A program made the position numbers and the translations under genes. A stretch of 64,000 nt of DNA from Hydractinia symbiolongicarpus. Its lineage: Eukaryota; Cnidaria; Hydrozoa; Anthoathecata; Hydractiniidae. The DNA lies in the NCBI RefSeq assembly GCF_029227915.1, contig NC_079875.1, forward strand, positions 11,097,001 to 11,161,000. The letters run 5' to 3'. Positions within the stretch are counted from its first letter, which is position 1, and the number at the start of each line of letters is the position of its first letter. The notes beneath the pieces are model-generated. The model was not told the origin of the DNA and did no database searches. It was given only the letters and a program-made list of their open reading frames with translations. Below are positions 41,311 to 52,612 of the stretch, piece after piece.

Positions 41311-42404
41311 TCACTGGCGTCGTATACAGGGCACCAATTCAATTTCGGAGACGTCATTAAAAAGACTTTCAGGAACATAGTTAGTGTAATTACGGCACTT
41401 CAGAGTTGGCATAGGATGCTTGATGTTGTGTATCCTACGTATTCCACCAACCATATCATGTCGCTCAGCGCGGTAGGGAATACGTCTGTGCAGTGAACAT
41501 TTTCGGGACAATTAGTGAAAAATTAATCAATTGTCGTTGATGACGTAGCAGACGTTCCCGTGGGTTTATTGATAAGTTGTTTAAGACCATGGACATTAAT
41601 TGTAGATTTAAAATCTTTATTGACGTTTGTAACATCACATTGAAATCTTCCATGAGTATAGTTTCCTTATTTTCTTGATTGATACAATTTAAATGATGTT
41701 TCGTTATATAGGTTATATTTAGATGGTAAGTACTTTGAACCCTCTGGAGGGCGATAGAAACACCCTACTAAAATTGATTTCGATTTTTTAATAAAAATTT
41801 CAAGCCACAGAGACTCTAAAGTTGAATTTTCTAAATCCAGCCTTTGTTTAAATTTAATATTGTTTTTGACGTAAACAGCCACGCCTCCTCCTTTTCCAGA
41901 TGTTCTGTTTCTTTTAACCAAAGTGTAGCCAGACAGTTCATAAAGAGCATCATTGTCACTAAAATCCTCATTCAAAATATGTGTTTCAGACAAGATTATA
42001 ATGTCAATTTTTGAATCATGTATGTGTACTAACGCTTCCAAGTGGGCAAAGTTTGAAAGTAACCCGCGAATATTTTGATGAATACATTTCAGACCTCTCT
42101 TACCACAAAATAAACCAAGGCTTTTCGGTCCAGGACATGCTTCTATGTCACCACACAAGAGAAGTAAAACTATAAACAAACTTTTGCGTCTTGTACAACC
42201 TACTGTTGGTCGAGGTTTTTGTTTACAAACATGGATTGAACTGAAAGTAAACGTTTCTCCAATCTTCTCGTAGTAGTCTTGAACATTAAGTGTTAAACTT
42301 TTTCCATCTAGGTTCACAAATCTTGGTTTAATTACACAAAAACAACAATAAATTCCAACAATCAAACCAGCTAGAAAAAACGCGTGCGATCTCTTCGTCG
42401 CCAT
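41311..42404 (-). pseudogene. LINE ORF2 N-terminus: hydrophobic leader, 2A-like motif and APE endonuclease
   Basis: Starts at 42404 with a hydrophobic stretch (about residues 9-26, ending in a Cys-rich part). At residues 84-93 CGDIEACPGP resembles the 2A ribosome-skipping motif D(V/I)ExNPGP but has Cys for the critical Asn. The APE domain follows: CIHQNIRGLL, IIILSETHILNEDF, KGGGVAVYVKNNIKF and GCFYRPPEG. After frame changes come MEDFNV in place of GDFN and a SDHDMVGG segment near 41455. The GDFN change and the frameshifts make it inactive. Confidence 0.75.
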
Positions 42405-42627
42405 TATACTGTTCTTTACATTCCCTCGTGCCTTTTTCTTCTTCTACTCTTTTTAATTCCAACTCTTGTACACTTTCACAAATCCCTACTTTCTCGTTTT
42501 TTAACTGGTTAATACTTCTAATCAGGCTGAATATTTCGAACACTAAAAATGGCAAAATGAAGTGTGAAGGCAAAAAAAATAATAAAACAGTAAATATCAC
42601 ACGTAATACATTCATTCTTAACTATGA

Positions 42628-42686
42628 ACCATGTAGGATTTAAACCTTTTCTGATTAACAGATGCTCTAACCACTGAGCAAATGGT
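42628..42686 (-). other. tRNA-like sequence (decayed tRNA or SINE head)
   Basis: On the minus strand ttgctcagtggttagagcat (A-box-like) is followed after about 15 bases by aggtttaaatcct (B-box-like), and accat/atggt can close an acceptor stem. The anticodon arm is weak, so it is not a functional tRNA. Confidence 0.45.
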
Positions 42687-43011
42687 GCTACATTGTTTTT
42701 TTTTACAAACTATTGTTCACCTTTGTCATTATTTGCATCTGCCAAGTCACTTGCTTTTCGTTTCAGACTTTCATATCTATGTCATATCTCTGGCGAAGAG
42801 GGTTGTACAAAAAAAAATGCACAAAAGACAATAACATGGTGGTTTAAAACAAGCAAAAATTATTTACTTTTTTCGTTCTTGTTGTTAATAATCTTGTTCT
42901 TGGATATGCTCTGCAATCTTTATTATACTTCGTCTAAATGTTTCTGTGCTGCCACGTACTAACAAACAACAACAATTTTAATGAATTTTTGAATAAATTT
43001 GTTATCTATTT

Positions 43012-43253
43012 ACTCTAACATATACACCCTGAGAAAAAACAGAAATAATTATGTAAGTTCAAAAGAAATAATTGCTATCAGAAGCAGATCATAACTCTTG
43101 TTTTCATTCCTCACTCTTAACACAATAACAAACTCTAACATATACACCCTGAGAAAAGTAAAACAGAAATAATTATGTAAGTTCAAAAGAAATAATTGCT
43201 ACCAGAAGCAGATCATAACTCTTGTTTTCATTCCTCACTCTTAACACAATAAC
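43012..43253 (+). repeat. Tandem duplication, 120-bp unit, two copies
   Basis: Units start at 43012 and 43132 with actctaacatatacaccctg and are nearly identical; the second has a 4-base insertion (agta) after gagaa. Non-coding. Confidence 0.8.
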
Positions 43254-43391
43254 AAAAAGTCAAAATACTGCCAAATATTGTCCGAGGTCTAAGTGCCGAC
43301 GGAGTTTGCGAGGTCGGTGCAATGATTTAGGGCGATATTTTCGGTACAGCACAGGGTAATCGGTTTTTATTGTATTTGTTAACCGTCTAAG
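43240..43391 (-). mobile_element. MITE-like element, copy 1
   Basis: Related in reverse orientation to 49832-49977: shared gggtaatcggtttttatt end, ggtcggtgcaatga and ccgaggtctaagtgccgac core. The left end is less well preserved. Confidence 0.5.
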
Positions 43392-46300
43392 TTAGATAAA
43401 AGTAAAAAATAAGAATGTCGGTTTAATGTTCTTATAATAATATAATCCACTGACACTACTTTCGTTAACACTCGAGGTCAAACTTCGAAACAGTCCTGTC
43501 ATGTTCAACGAAAATTTAGTTACAGCGAATGTTGAAGTAAAGGCAAGTTAGCCAAGAATAACATGGGCTTTAAGGAGTTTTATATTGACGTAGTAACCAA
43601 AAAGGCTAAAGAAGTGAGTCTGAAAATGGAAGGAGACGTATTTGTTATAATTTCGTCTTCCTGTTTTTAGTATATTTTATATAACTGGATATTAGATCAT
43701 CGTTTTTTATGGACAATCTATCTAGTTAACTAGCCGTGTTGAAAAAGCATCCAGACAGAATGTTGCTGTATCTGGTTATTTTAACTGTTAAACTTGGCAT
43801 TTCTGTTGTTTCTATCCTGTAAAAATGTTTTTATCGAAAAAAGAATTGTAGGAGTTAGATAAATAATCATTTCCAATGATTCTTAAAAACTTATTTTTCT
43901 TGCTTTTTTTACATTTTAAGCTACCATTTTGACGACGGGCAATAAATACCGTTCCATATCGGCCCGTCGCCAAGAGCACTAAGCCAAGCAGAATGCCTAA
44001 AAACCCGTATGGCCCGCTTGCAAAATCCAGACGCTTAACAAAACTCTGTAATTCACATAAAGTTCACTATGGAAAAAAACTCAAATTAAAAACTAGCTAT
44101 AGCTGCAGCAACATCTTACATTCTTAAACCAGCTCTCATACACAGTCCTTTTTGGCTGAATAAACTGATTCAAAAGGGCCGACATGCTTCTTAGCTGTGT
44201 GTTACGAGATAGGCAAGGAGAACCTTAAAATAAAGTACTACCAAATGCAATCTGGCTAAATCTGTTTTTGTTTTAAATAAAGATAAATAGTTTATTTAAA
44301 ATCCTAGTTCAGGACTATATGTAAAAAATGTTTCATCCCCGAGTACAGGAGCTCTCTTTTAGAAACTCCTGTTTTTGGACATATTTCATCCAGAAAGTGC
44401 CAATAAACTTGATAAAAACTGTATAGTTCTGAATTAGAGAATTCCCCCCTACTAGTATCTTTCCGCTCATATCAACACAAGCATGGTTTGAGTTGATGGC
44501 ATATAGTTTTATTTAGCGATTATGGGCAAACTAGACAGTATCTGAATGTATCTCCAAAGTTCGATCGCATATCTAACCCTGAGAGAATGTCTTTTACTTG
44601 ATACAAGTCATTTAACTATATAACTTTTATGATAAGTAAAAGTGTAGTTGGTTAGTAGATATTTAGGGATATTTAGCTACAGGAATAAGAGACACATCTC
44701 CGCTCGCTTTTGGCCGTGACCGACGGTACGGAAGCAATAAACAGAAAAGCTCCATGACATCACACGGGAAATTTTTAAGCTAATATGACCGCCGTGTACA
44801 TGGCTGCAATTTCAAAATTTCGCATAACGGAATCTACTGTTTATTTTGTAAATTGCAAAAAATTCGCGATTTGAGATAAAAGTAAAATTGGCAACTTGGG
44901 TGGACAGGTTTAGGCGTCAATTTTTAGACTATCCTAACTTCTTACAGGCGTTTAAAGAGCGTTGGTTTCCAGGGCACCGACTTAAATCAATAGAAGAATT
45001 TACAACGACCAACCCCCTAGTTGTCGCTAAAACTTTTAAGGACTAGGTTGTTGTGAAAAGTGTTTGCGTGTTATAGAAAGACAACAAATCGAGCTACACG
45101 CTTTCTTTAAGAATATTAAATTTAACCATGCTGATCATTATTCTCATTTCTTTATCGTTCTACAATAAACTTATTGTTTTTAACCTGAAATCCAGTCTGA
45201 TATTCTTATAAAGCATATTTTTTTCATAAGATGAGCGTGTACCCAACGATACGAAACATGGATCATCATCCTGCCACAACATGAAAATCAAATTTTGGGT
45301 AGTTAATTATTTATCGGCCATAAAAATGGGTGGTTATTCTAAGGGTTGAAATTTGTTACCACCCCACAAAAAGTAAATTTCTTATACCCGTACACGTAAA
45401 TGCTTAAGATAACTCTTACACACGATATAACAAAAGCGATGTATAAATCAGCTTTCTGATAATGGAAACTAACCTTAATAGACACTTTAAAAACTGTTAA
45501 TAGAAGCAGTGTAATTTTAATCTGTAGGCAATAAACTGTTAATGAAGCAGTGTTACTCCTATGGGAGAAATTTTGAACGTCAAAATGTTGTGTTTTAAAA
45601 CAATCAAGCAGGATAAAAAAATATGAGAGATGCGAACGCACGCATGAAAATATTTTTTTCATCCGAAGTATTTATTGGATGTTTTTAAGGTGAACTTGTT
45701 TATGTTTGTTGTTGTTGTTTTTGACCACACAAAGCACACGTTTTTTTGTTTTGTTTTTGCTGTTTCCTAGTTATTATTCTGGGATTAAAAACACTAAACG
45801 CACCATGTTTCCTTTAATAAGCGCTCCTCTTCTAATAAGCGCCCCTGTAATAAACGCCCCGTCTAATAAGTGTACTCTGTAACTTTTTGCCAAAAATTAT
45901 TCTGATATATCCTAAGCATGTTCTTCTCACAGATCTAAGGATCTGAGAATGCAAACTGGTGTAAAAATGAGGTGCTCTTTGTTGTTTAAGCAGCGTAATT
46001 GAACTGACTTAGTAGTATTCATGAGTCTTATTTATTTCACAATTTTCTTTTAGATGTCGATCAATCGAAATAACGCGTCTTTGGAACGCTGGTTATGCGA
46101 TATTATATATCATAGTTATATGTGCATATTATGGAAGCAGAATGTTCTCGAGTAGCTTCCTTTCGATTAAGCTATGCCCTTTGTTGATTATCTCATCCAC
46201 CATAGTTACATTGCTACAAAGATTTAGTTTTATCTAAATGCAACTCGAGAACTTTCTAGTAAAGGTATGAGGTTATGAGTACTTGTGGAATGCATAGGTT

Positions 46301-47855
46301 TGCGTGCGCGTCAGGTAGCGTCACTTCTGATCATGCTTTGGGGTATTTTTAAGTTAAAAGGTTTGAGCGGCGGTGTCGGTGGCTGTGTTGGTGGCAATAG
46401 TTTGGGCGATTAAGACAAAATATTTTTGGGGATATACACCGGTAGTGTGGAAGGTATAAGTAGGCTAGGTAGGTTTTAATGAGTGGAAGGTTTTCAATAA
46501 AATTCGACCTAATGACATTCGTATAAATTTTGTGTTAAATAGAAAATTTTGCTCCGCTATATAAAAATAAAAATAAAAGCGATTTTCAATTTTTTTTTAC
46601 TCTTCAAATTATTGGATTCGACATCCACTGCATTGCTTTCTGACATAAGACCTGTAGTTCCATTTTATTAACTTGATTGCCCTTCTTCGTGTGTCCTTGT
46701 GTAGAGGCATTTCTGCTTGTATATTTTGAAAGATAAAAAGCTGAAAATAATAATAAGCAGAAATAGTATTGAAGGAACTCATTTGGTATAGCTTGTCATA
46801 AATATTCAGAACACTTATCAAAATTTCATGGTACTAACTCAGGCAAAAATGGCTCAGCTTAACTTACGACTACAGTTTAGTTCTACAACGTTTTTTGTGA
46901 ACTTTGCAAGTGACGAAAATTTCATTTGTTGAATAAGATTTCTTCCGGACTAAGTTGTTTTTTGACAAATAATTCATTCCGAACGAATACGCTTCTAAAA
47001 CCTAATTGCGACAAATGATTGAGCAAAAATAAAAAGAATAAATAACTGCGTAAAAAAAAAAAAGAAAAACTGCAATCTCCGACTTTAATTTTTTTTGTGA
47101 AAATTAGTTCCAACATACGATTAAAAAGTTAGATTTTTATGTCACCACTGTGCTTGGTAATAATCCAGAACTTTGTGGATATATAACTGTATTGGTGTTT
47201 AATAAGCATTTCTTTGACAGTGAATAGAACTTCGAAAAAGTCTCGTCATTTTATTTTATCCTCCAGCACAAGAACGTGCCATTACCAATGGTCTTGTTTT
47301 CATTTTAAGAGATGTATTCATAAAGTGCTAAAAATGATAAGGTTTTCGGGTATTCTATTTTATGAATCGTCCTTTTATTATTCCAAGCAACGCATTACTT
47401 TTCTACACTTGAAAATTCATTTATTCTTTATTTTAACAGTTCACCAAAAGTAATGCAGTGATATTTTTTATCTAAGAATTAATAACGTACAATAAGCCTC
47501 AATCTTACTTTAAAAGTTTCTTCTTTCTTTTGAAAATTATACCACTGAGTGAATAAAATGTGTGTATCGCTTTTATTTCTCTAGTAAATTCTGTCCATAT
47601 ACGAATGTCACAAAACTGTCTCTCAATCAAATTTTTAAAATTCAATTTCCAACAGGAGGAGCTATTTTATTATTAAGACAAAATTTTAACTTTTTATTCT
47701 CGTTTCTAAATTGTTTTTCAAACGCAAAGACTACAAGTTTTGTTTTAGCTTCACGGTTTTTCCCTCCCAAGTTATTGTAAGGGAGGGTTTTTTAACCCAG
47801 TTGCAAAAACAAATCGTACCCTTTGCTCACTCGTTTTAGTCCAAAAATGTAAAAA
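43392..47855. other. No gene seen; scattered short repeats
   Basis: No supported coding frame. Near 43934-43974 cgacgggc and gcccgtcg can form a short stem. At 45815-45880 three to four degenerate ctaataagcgcccc units occur, possibly the subterminal part of an unseen transposon. The rest is AT-rich. Confidence 0.4.
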
Positions 47856-48281
47856 TTAAAATACTAAAGTAAGCAAAAATCTCAGGTCTGTCAGGAAGCA
47901 GGATATAAGGCGAAAGAATCTCCCAAAACGGGCTGTCAAACCTATTCCAGACGAACTTCTAATTTTTCCTCTGTAGAACTCAGGCACGATTTTTATTTTG
48001 ATAAAAGGAGCGTTGAAAACGGGGTGGCAGTTTAGGGAGCTATTGTGCATGTAATGCCGGTCACCGTGTGAATTCCTCCAACGAACTTGGCTTGAATTAT
48101 ATTCCACTGCATGATCTTCTGTGACGCTAAATTTTTCAAAAACATAGCAAATACTCTCATTGCACGTGTAACTAGCAGAATGTGGATAGGGCGTAAGCAT
48201 TTTGCGCGAATAAAATTCGACAATGTACTCAAACCACATGTCTTCCGTCAATGCACGGTGTAACTTGTTGATGTGCGACAC
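47856..48281 (-). CDS. Unrecognised 141-residue ORF
   Basis: Begins at 48281 and contains MWFEYIVEFYSRKML, YTCNESICYVFEKF and PFIKIKIVPEFYRGK, which look protein-like in composition. I recognise no family. A donor-like ccag|gtaaat lies just upstream (near 48315), so it could be an internal exon or part of a degraded element. Chance openness cannot be excluded. Confidence 0.25.
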   Translation of the reverse strand: MSHINKLHRALTEDMWFEYIVEFYSRKMLTPYPHSASYTCNESICYVFEKFSVTEDHAVEYNSSQVRWRNSHGDRHYMHNSSLNCHPVFNAPFIKIKIVPEFYRGKIRSSSGIGLTARFGRFFRLISCFLTDLRFLLTLVF

Positions 48282-48624
48282 ATTTGAAAGAAAAGAACGT
48301 GATTTACCTGGATTATGGAATGACTTAAATTCATTCTTACAACAACAAACAAATTTTGTCTGTTGTTATGAATAGATTTAAGTTATTTCAAATATTCAGT
48401 TAGGACATGTTCCTTTTTTTCAAATGTTTCGCATGTCAGCAAGTTACACTGTGCATTGAAGGAAATCTTAGGATTTTTTTTAATTCTTAATAAAAAAAAA
48501 CGAAATAAAAATTAAGTAAGACCCCTGCCTTTTTTATTTTTCTTGTTGTCAACTCGGCAATTTATTTGTAGTTGCGTTCTGGTAGTGCAATCCAACTGTT
48601 TCCTATGTTCCTGCTTACTTATAC

Positions 48625-48870
48625 AGAGCGACTGAGACTATTTCGAATGTGAGTAACTGAGACTATTTCGAACGAAGGCTGCTCATAGTAACTGAGACTA
48701 TTTGTATTTCGAATGAAAGCTGTCTAGAAGTAATTGAGACTAATTCGATCGAACGCTGTTCAGAGTAACTGAGACTATTTCAAACGAAGGCTACTTTGAG
48801 TAATTGAAGCTATTTGAGACTATTTTGATATTGAACGAACGATGCTTAGAGTAACTGAAACTACTTATTT
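48625..48870 (+). repeat. Minisatellite with gagtaactgagactattt unit
   Basis: Six to seven degenerate units of about 35-45 bp, each with gt(a)act/gta att gagactatttcgaa and an aacgaaggctgct spacer. Spacer lengths vary. No coding. Confidence 0.7.
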
Positions 48871-48976
48871 AGACTGCACGACATTCACATTTTGATTTTA
48901 GATAGATGTAGACTCAACAGATATTCACACTTTATTTTATTATCGAGACTAATTCGATCAGAGAAATGTTTGTGTT

Positions 48977-49054
48977 ACCAGTGGCGGGTTCGAACCACCG
49001 AATCAGTGATCACTCGTTCAGAGTGCAATGCGCTAACCAACTGCGCCACTGATC
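48977..49054 (-). tRNA. tRNA-like gene, possible GAA anticodon, perhaps a pseudogene
   Basis: On the minus strand gatcagt pairs with actggta apart from the terminal pair. The D-arm/A-box is tggcgcagttggttagcgc, an anticodon stem cact/agtg can enclose a ctgaacg loop (GAA, tRNA-Phe), and the T-arm/B-box is ggttcgaaccc. The variable region is longer than usual and the first acceptor pair is mismatched. It could be a tRNA-derived SINE. Confidence 0.45.
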
Positions 49055-49831
49055 CCCTGTCAAGTAAAGTACAAAAGCTTATGCCATTTAAAGAATTTGT
49101 TCTACGAAATAATTTTTCAATTAATATGATAAAAATTCAATAAAATATCGCATAGATAAACGCGACAACAAGTTGTGCCGCTGTTTAATATATCTGTGGA
49201 AAAATAATAATATTTTAAAAAGCCCTTGCAATCAAGGTTGGTTCCCAATCGCTACGTTCGATGTCTGATACTGCACTGCATTGACGTGTTAACTAACTTT
49301 GCCACTGGTTTCATATACTTTTTGCGCAAAACTGAAGGGTTCACGAGACATGCATTTAATACAAAATCCACCAGAATCCACCAAACACAGGAACATTCAA
49401 ATAAATGAGGTATAACATGCTCCATATGGTGGGAGCACGACGGGATTAAGAATGGATAAAATTGTGGTCCACAACAAAGTACTGGCACAAAATATATTTA
49501 GACCTATTTTGCTTCCGTGATTCTTGGACAATTTTTGTTAAATTCCAGAAACAAAATTGATATGGCGCAGTAAAAAAAATTGTTATGCGTATGCAATGGA
49601 GCGTTAATAAAATCAATATAAATATTAATGAAATCAATATAAAAAGTTGTCAAATCTGACGTTATTCTTGACTATAGCTAGTTATTTCATATTTCCTGTA
49701 ACTGAACATCGCAATGTTTGATTTTATTGTCCAAGAAGTTTTGAATTTTGGATATAATGTTTAGTGAAAGGTAGTGTCATAAAAACACTAAAATAATTTA
49801 TTTTTCATTCTTTTTATCTTACTTAGACAGT

Positions 49832-49977
49832 TAACAAACACAATAATAACCGATTACCCCGTGCTGGACCAAAAATATTGCCCTCAGTCATTGCACCGAC
49901 TTCGCAAGCTCAGTCAGTCGGCACTTACACCTCGGGCGATATTTTGAGGCCAAGGATAATCGATTATTATTTTGTTA
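49832..49977 (+). mobile_element. MITE-like element, copy 2
   Basis: Imperfect terminal inverted repeats (taacaaacacaataataacc left; reverse of ggataatcgattattatttt right) enclose about 100 bp with a self-complementary gtcggtgc-type core. A second copy lies in opposite orientation at 43240-43391. Confidence 0.55.
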
Positions 49978-50258
49978 GCGTTCCATAGCATGTGCATAAA
50001 GTTTTTTCTTGTTACCCCTTACTTTATCGTCAGAAAGCACTAAAACTTAACAGGTTGAGTACTTCATTCATTGTGGTTTGCTGCAATATTCAAAATTTCC
50101 CTTTGTGAATAAGTTGCAATTATTTTCTCATGTTATGTTTTTGCCCGAATTTAAAACAAATGGTACACGCATTAGCTACCGTTAAATTTTGATGAACGGA
50201 GTTAATAAATAAATAAATTTTTATTCTGTCTAAAAAGAGATAAAAGAGCTATAGCATT

Positions 50259-50323
50259 GAGCCAAGTGGGATTCGAACCCACGTCGGAAATAACTCCCGC
50301 TCTACCAACTGAGCTACTGGCTC
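50259..50323 (-). other. tRNA pseudogene or tRNA-derived repeat
   Basis: On the minus strand a 7-bp acceptor stem (gagccag with ttggctc), D-arm gctcagttggtagagc and T-arm gtgggttcgaatcccac are well formed, but the anticodon stem cggga/ttccg closes a loop of only 5 bases. Total length is 65 nt. It therefore lacks a readable anticodon. Confidence 0.55.
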
Positions 50324-50649
50324 CAGTCAAATCATTGGCTGACCACTCAAAGATACTAAAGACAAACAGGAAACGCAGTGTATTACAGCAATCGTGTCTT
50401 TGCAAAAGATTGTTTCCATACACTTGATACGACAATCTATGAACAATATAAAGTAAGTGCGCCATTGTTAAATATTTGAGCATGCCTAAGTAAAGACCAC
50501 AATAATTTTGGCGAATTAATTATGAGGAAGCGGCATGGGGTTACATTTTTACCACAGCCAGCGGTTACACATGAGATAAGATCAGTTTTGAAACTGAGAT
50601 TTTAAGTATAGTGTAATTTAGGTCCCTCGTCCTTGTGCTTTTGTTTACA

Positions 50650-52170
50650 CTCAGCATTCCCTGCGAACAAGCTTCACGCTCTTGATATTTGAAGCAGAAT
50701 GGGGTTTTAAGCACAAGGCTTTGGGGCAGAGAGAATAAAGCAAAAGGCTCAGCGATAAAGAAGGCTTTTAGGAATAACCCCTATTCAGCTGGCAAAGCCT
50801 TACTTAATCTTAATACCCTCTTGTTTAATGTTTTTAAATCGTGTTTAAAAAATTGTGTTGTACCTGTTCAATGGCGTTATGCCCGTGAAATTTATATTCC
50901 TAAATCAAAAACTCCTATGGAGTCCAACATAACTGACTTTCGGCCTATCGCACTTCTAAATGTCGAAGGTAAGCTTCTATTTAGCCTTGTATCAAGGCGG
51001 TTGGAAGCTCACATTATAGCCAACAACAAATTCTTCAATACGTCTATCCAAAAAGGTTGTATAGAGAAACTTCGTGGGTGCTGCGAACATATGTCAATGG
51101 TTTGGTCGGCACTAAAAGACGCTCGCTCAGCAAAGTCAGATTTGGCAACCATCTGGCTAGATATTGCAAGTGCGTATCCCACAATTCCTCACAGACTTAT
51201 CTTTTTCGCTCTTCAGCGTTACGGTGTCCCGCAACATTGTATTACTTTTATTAAAAACTACTATATCGGCATATACAGCAAATCTTTTTCTGAAGATGTC
51301 CCAAGCAATTGGCATAAACATATGCGAGGTATATTTGCTGGCTGTACACTATCTATCATTCGTTTTTTAGCTGGCATAAGCATCATCCTAGAATATACGC
51401 TAGAAGCATCTGTACCAAGGTTTATCACATCAAGCAAAGTGTCAATTCCATTACTGAGAGCTTTCATGGACGATATAAACTTGATGTCATCGTCTGTTTG
51501 CGGTGCGCAAAAGCTATTAACCAGGTGTGCTACCGCTTTAAAGTGGGCTGGTATGGTATTCCGTGCCCACAAGTCACGCAGCATAGTAATCGTAAAAGGC
51601 AGGTCCTTAAATTCTACACCCTTCTCAGTTCAGAAGCCTTTAAATCCAACAGATTTTTCTTCATTTATACCCTCTATCCATTCCATGCCAGTACGATTTT
51701 TAGGTCGTATCATAGACGGTTCTATTTCCGATAGAAAAGCTATCGATGAGCTTGGAGAGAAACTATCAGCAGGGCTTTTTACGATTGACAAATCCTTTTA
51801 CAAAAGTACTCAGAAACTGTGGATCCTTCAACACCTTCTTGTCCCACGTATCCAGTGGCCTTTGCTCATTTACGAAGTTTCAATGTCGTATGTCAATACT
51901 CTCCAGCAAAAGGTATCTTCTTTTATAAGGAAATGGCTGCACCTTCATCGCACTACCACTAATGTTTGTTTATACTCAGCCTGCTCACCATGTCCTTTGC
52001 CAATAAAAAGTCTAACGTCCATTCTTAAATCTGCTAAAATAAGCGGACACTTACTGCTTAGATATTCAAAGGACCCCTAGTATCAGCGGCACCACCAACA
52101 ATAAAGGCAGGAAAGTGGAGTGTAACTGCCACAGTTACGACGGCAGAGGTAGAAGTAAAAGTGAGGGCAA
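50650..52170 (+). pseudogene. R2/NeSL-like non-LTR retrotransposon reverse transcriptase
   Basis: A 463-residue open frame from 50689 with AREIYIPKSKTP, NITDFRPIALLNVEGKL, ATIWLDIASAYPTIPH (motif A), FAGCTLSI (motif B), RAFMDDINLM (motif C, FMDD for YxDD), RFLGRIIDGSISD, and ILQHLLVPRIQWPLLIYEVSM in the thumb. It ends in a frameshift near 52077 that would otherwise continue as LVSAAPPTIKAGKW. From memory this RT group is the one whose C-terminus carries the ELTxPxE REL endonuclease seen at 9388-9890. The first 38 residues are not family-like, so the true start is lost. Confidence 0.7.
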
Positions 52171-52189
52171 TGATGGGCTCGCACCAACA

Positions 52190-52380
52190 CGGAAATCCAG
52201 ATCGTGCTTGATGTAGTTATTCCATTTACTCCAGTACCCTTGCACCTGAAGTTGCGTAACTCTACCTACTTGTTCTTCTTCTTCTATTTCCTTTGCAGTG
52301 TTTGTTATTAGCTTCCTGTAAGAGTAACATTGTCGGGAAGCAGGCATTTTAGCTTTGGAGGGATGTCTTAAAGCAGACAT
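52190..52380 (-). pseudogene. Inverted downstream segment of the same RT family
   Basis: The minus-strand frame from 52380 reads ASRQCYSYRKLITN, EIEEEEQVGRVTQLQVQGYW and SKWNNYIKHDLDF, which corresponds to the region that follows the RT thumb in this family (EEE..R...QG.W..W). It therefore runs opposite to the RT at 50650-52170. The junction lies near 52170-52200. Confidence 0.5.
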
Positions 52381-52612
52381 TTTTTCAGGTCCTGTACGAA
52401 TTTACCTCTATGGATCGAACTGACCAACTATGTATAATTTGCAATCATTTTTAACCTTAACAGGTTTTTATATTCCTTCTATCCTGCTACCTAAAATGTT
52501 CAAAAACGTCTCTGTTTAGCAAAATTTTATTTCTTTAGGCCAATTCGCCGTTCCCGTAAAAGAGAGTTTTCGCAATGCATTGTGGTAAATGTAGTCAAAA
52601 ACATAAACAATC

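Larger units (their letters stand above)
39540..42404 (-). mobile_element. CR1/jockey-like LINE with 2A-like motif, internally deleted
   Basis: Minus-strand order: N-terminus with a hydrophobic segment and 2A-like motif, APE endonuclease (42080-41310), pre-RT, RT with an internal deletion, and a 3' untranslated region ending in a ttatttatt microsatellite (39541-39565), a common CR1-type 3' end. The ORF1 was not identified. Confidence 0.7.

Noticed and set aside
43012-43253. Tandem repeat considered as a CRISPR array
   Set aside because: Two directly adjacent 120-bp copies without spacers; eukaryotic context.
45339-45662. 107-residue minus-strand frame
   Set aside because: Low-complexity hydrophobic composition from AT-rich DNA, no motif, no splice context.
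43240-49977. MITE pair as terminal repeats of one 6.7-kb transposon
   Set aside because: Each copy has its own inverted ends and there is no transposase between them.
50650-52380. Twin-priming as explanation for the inverted segment
   Set aside because: Twin priming inverts the 5' part so that it precedes the 3' part in head-to-head order; here the 5' part is forward and the following 3' part is inverted.
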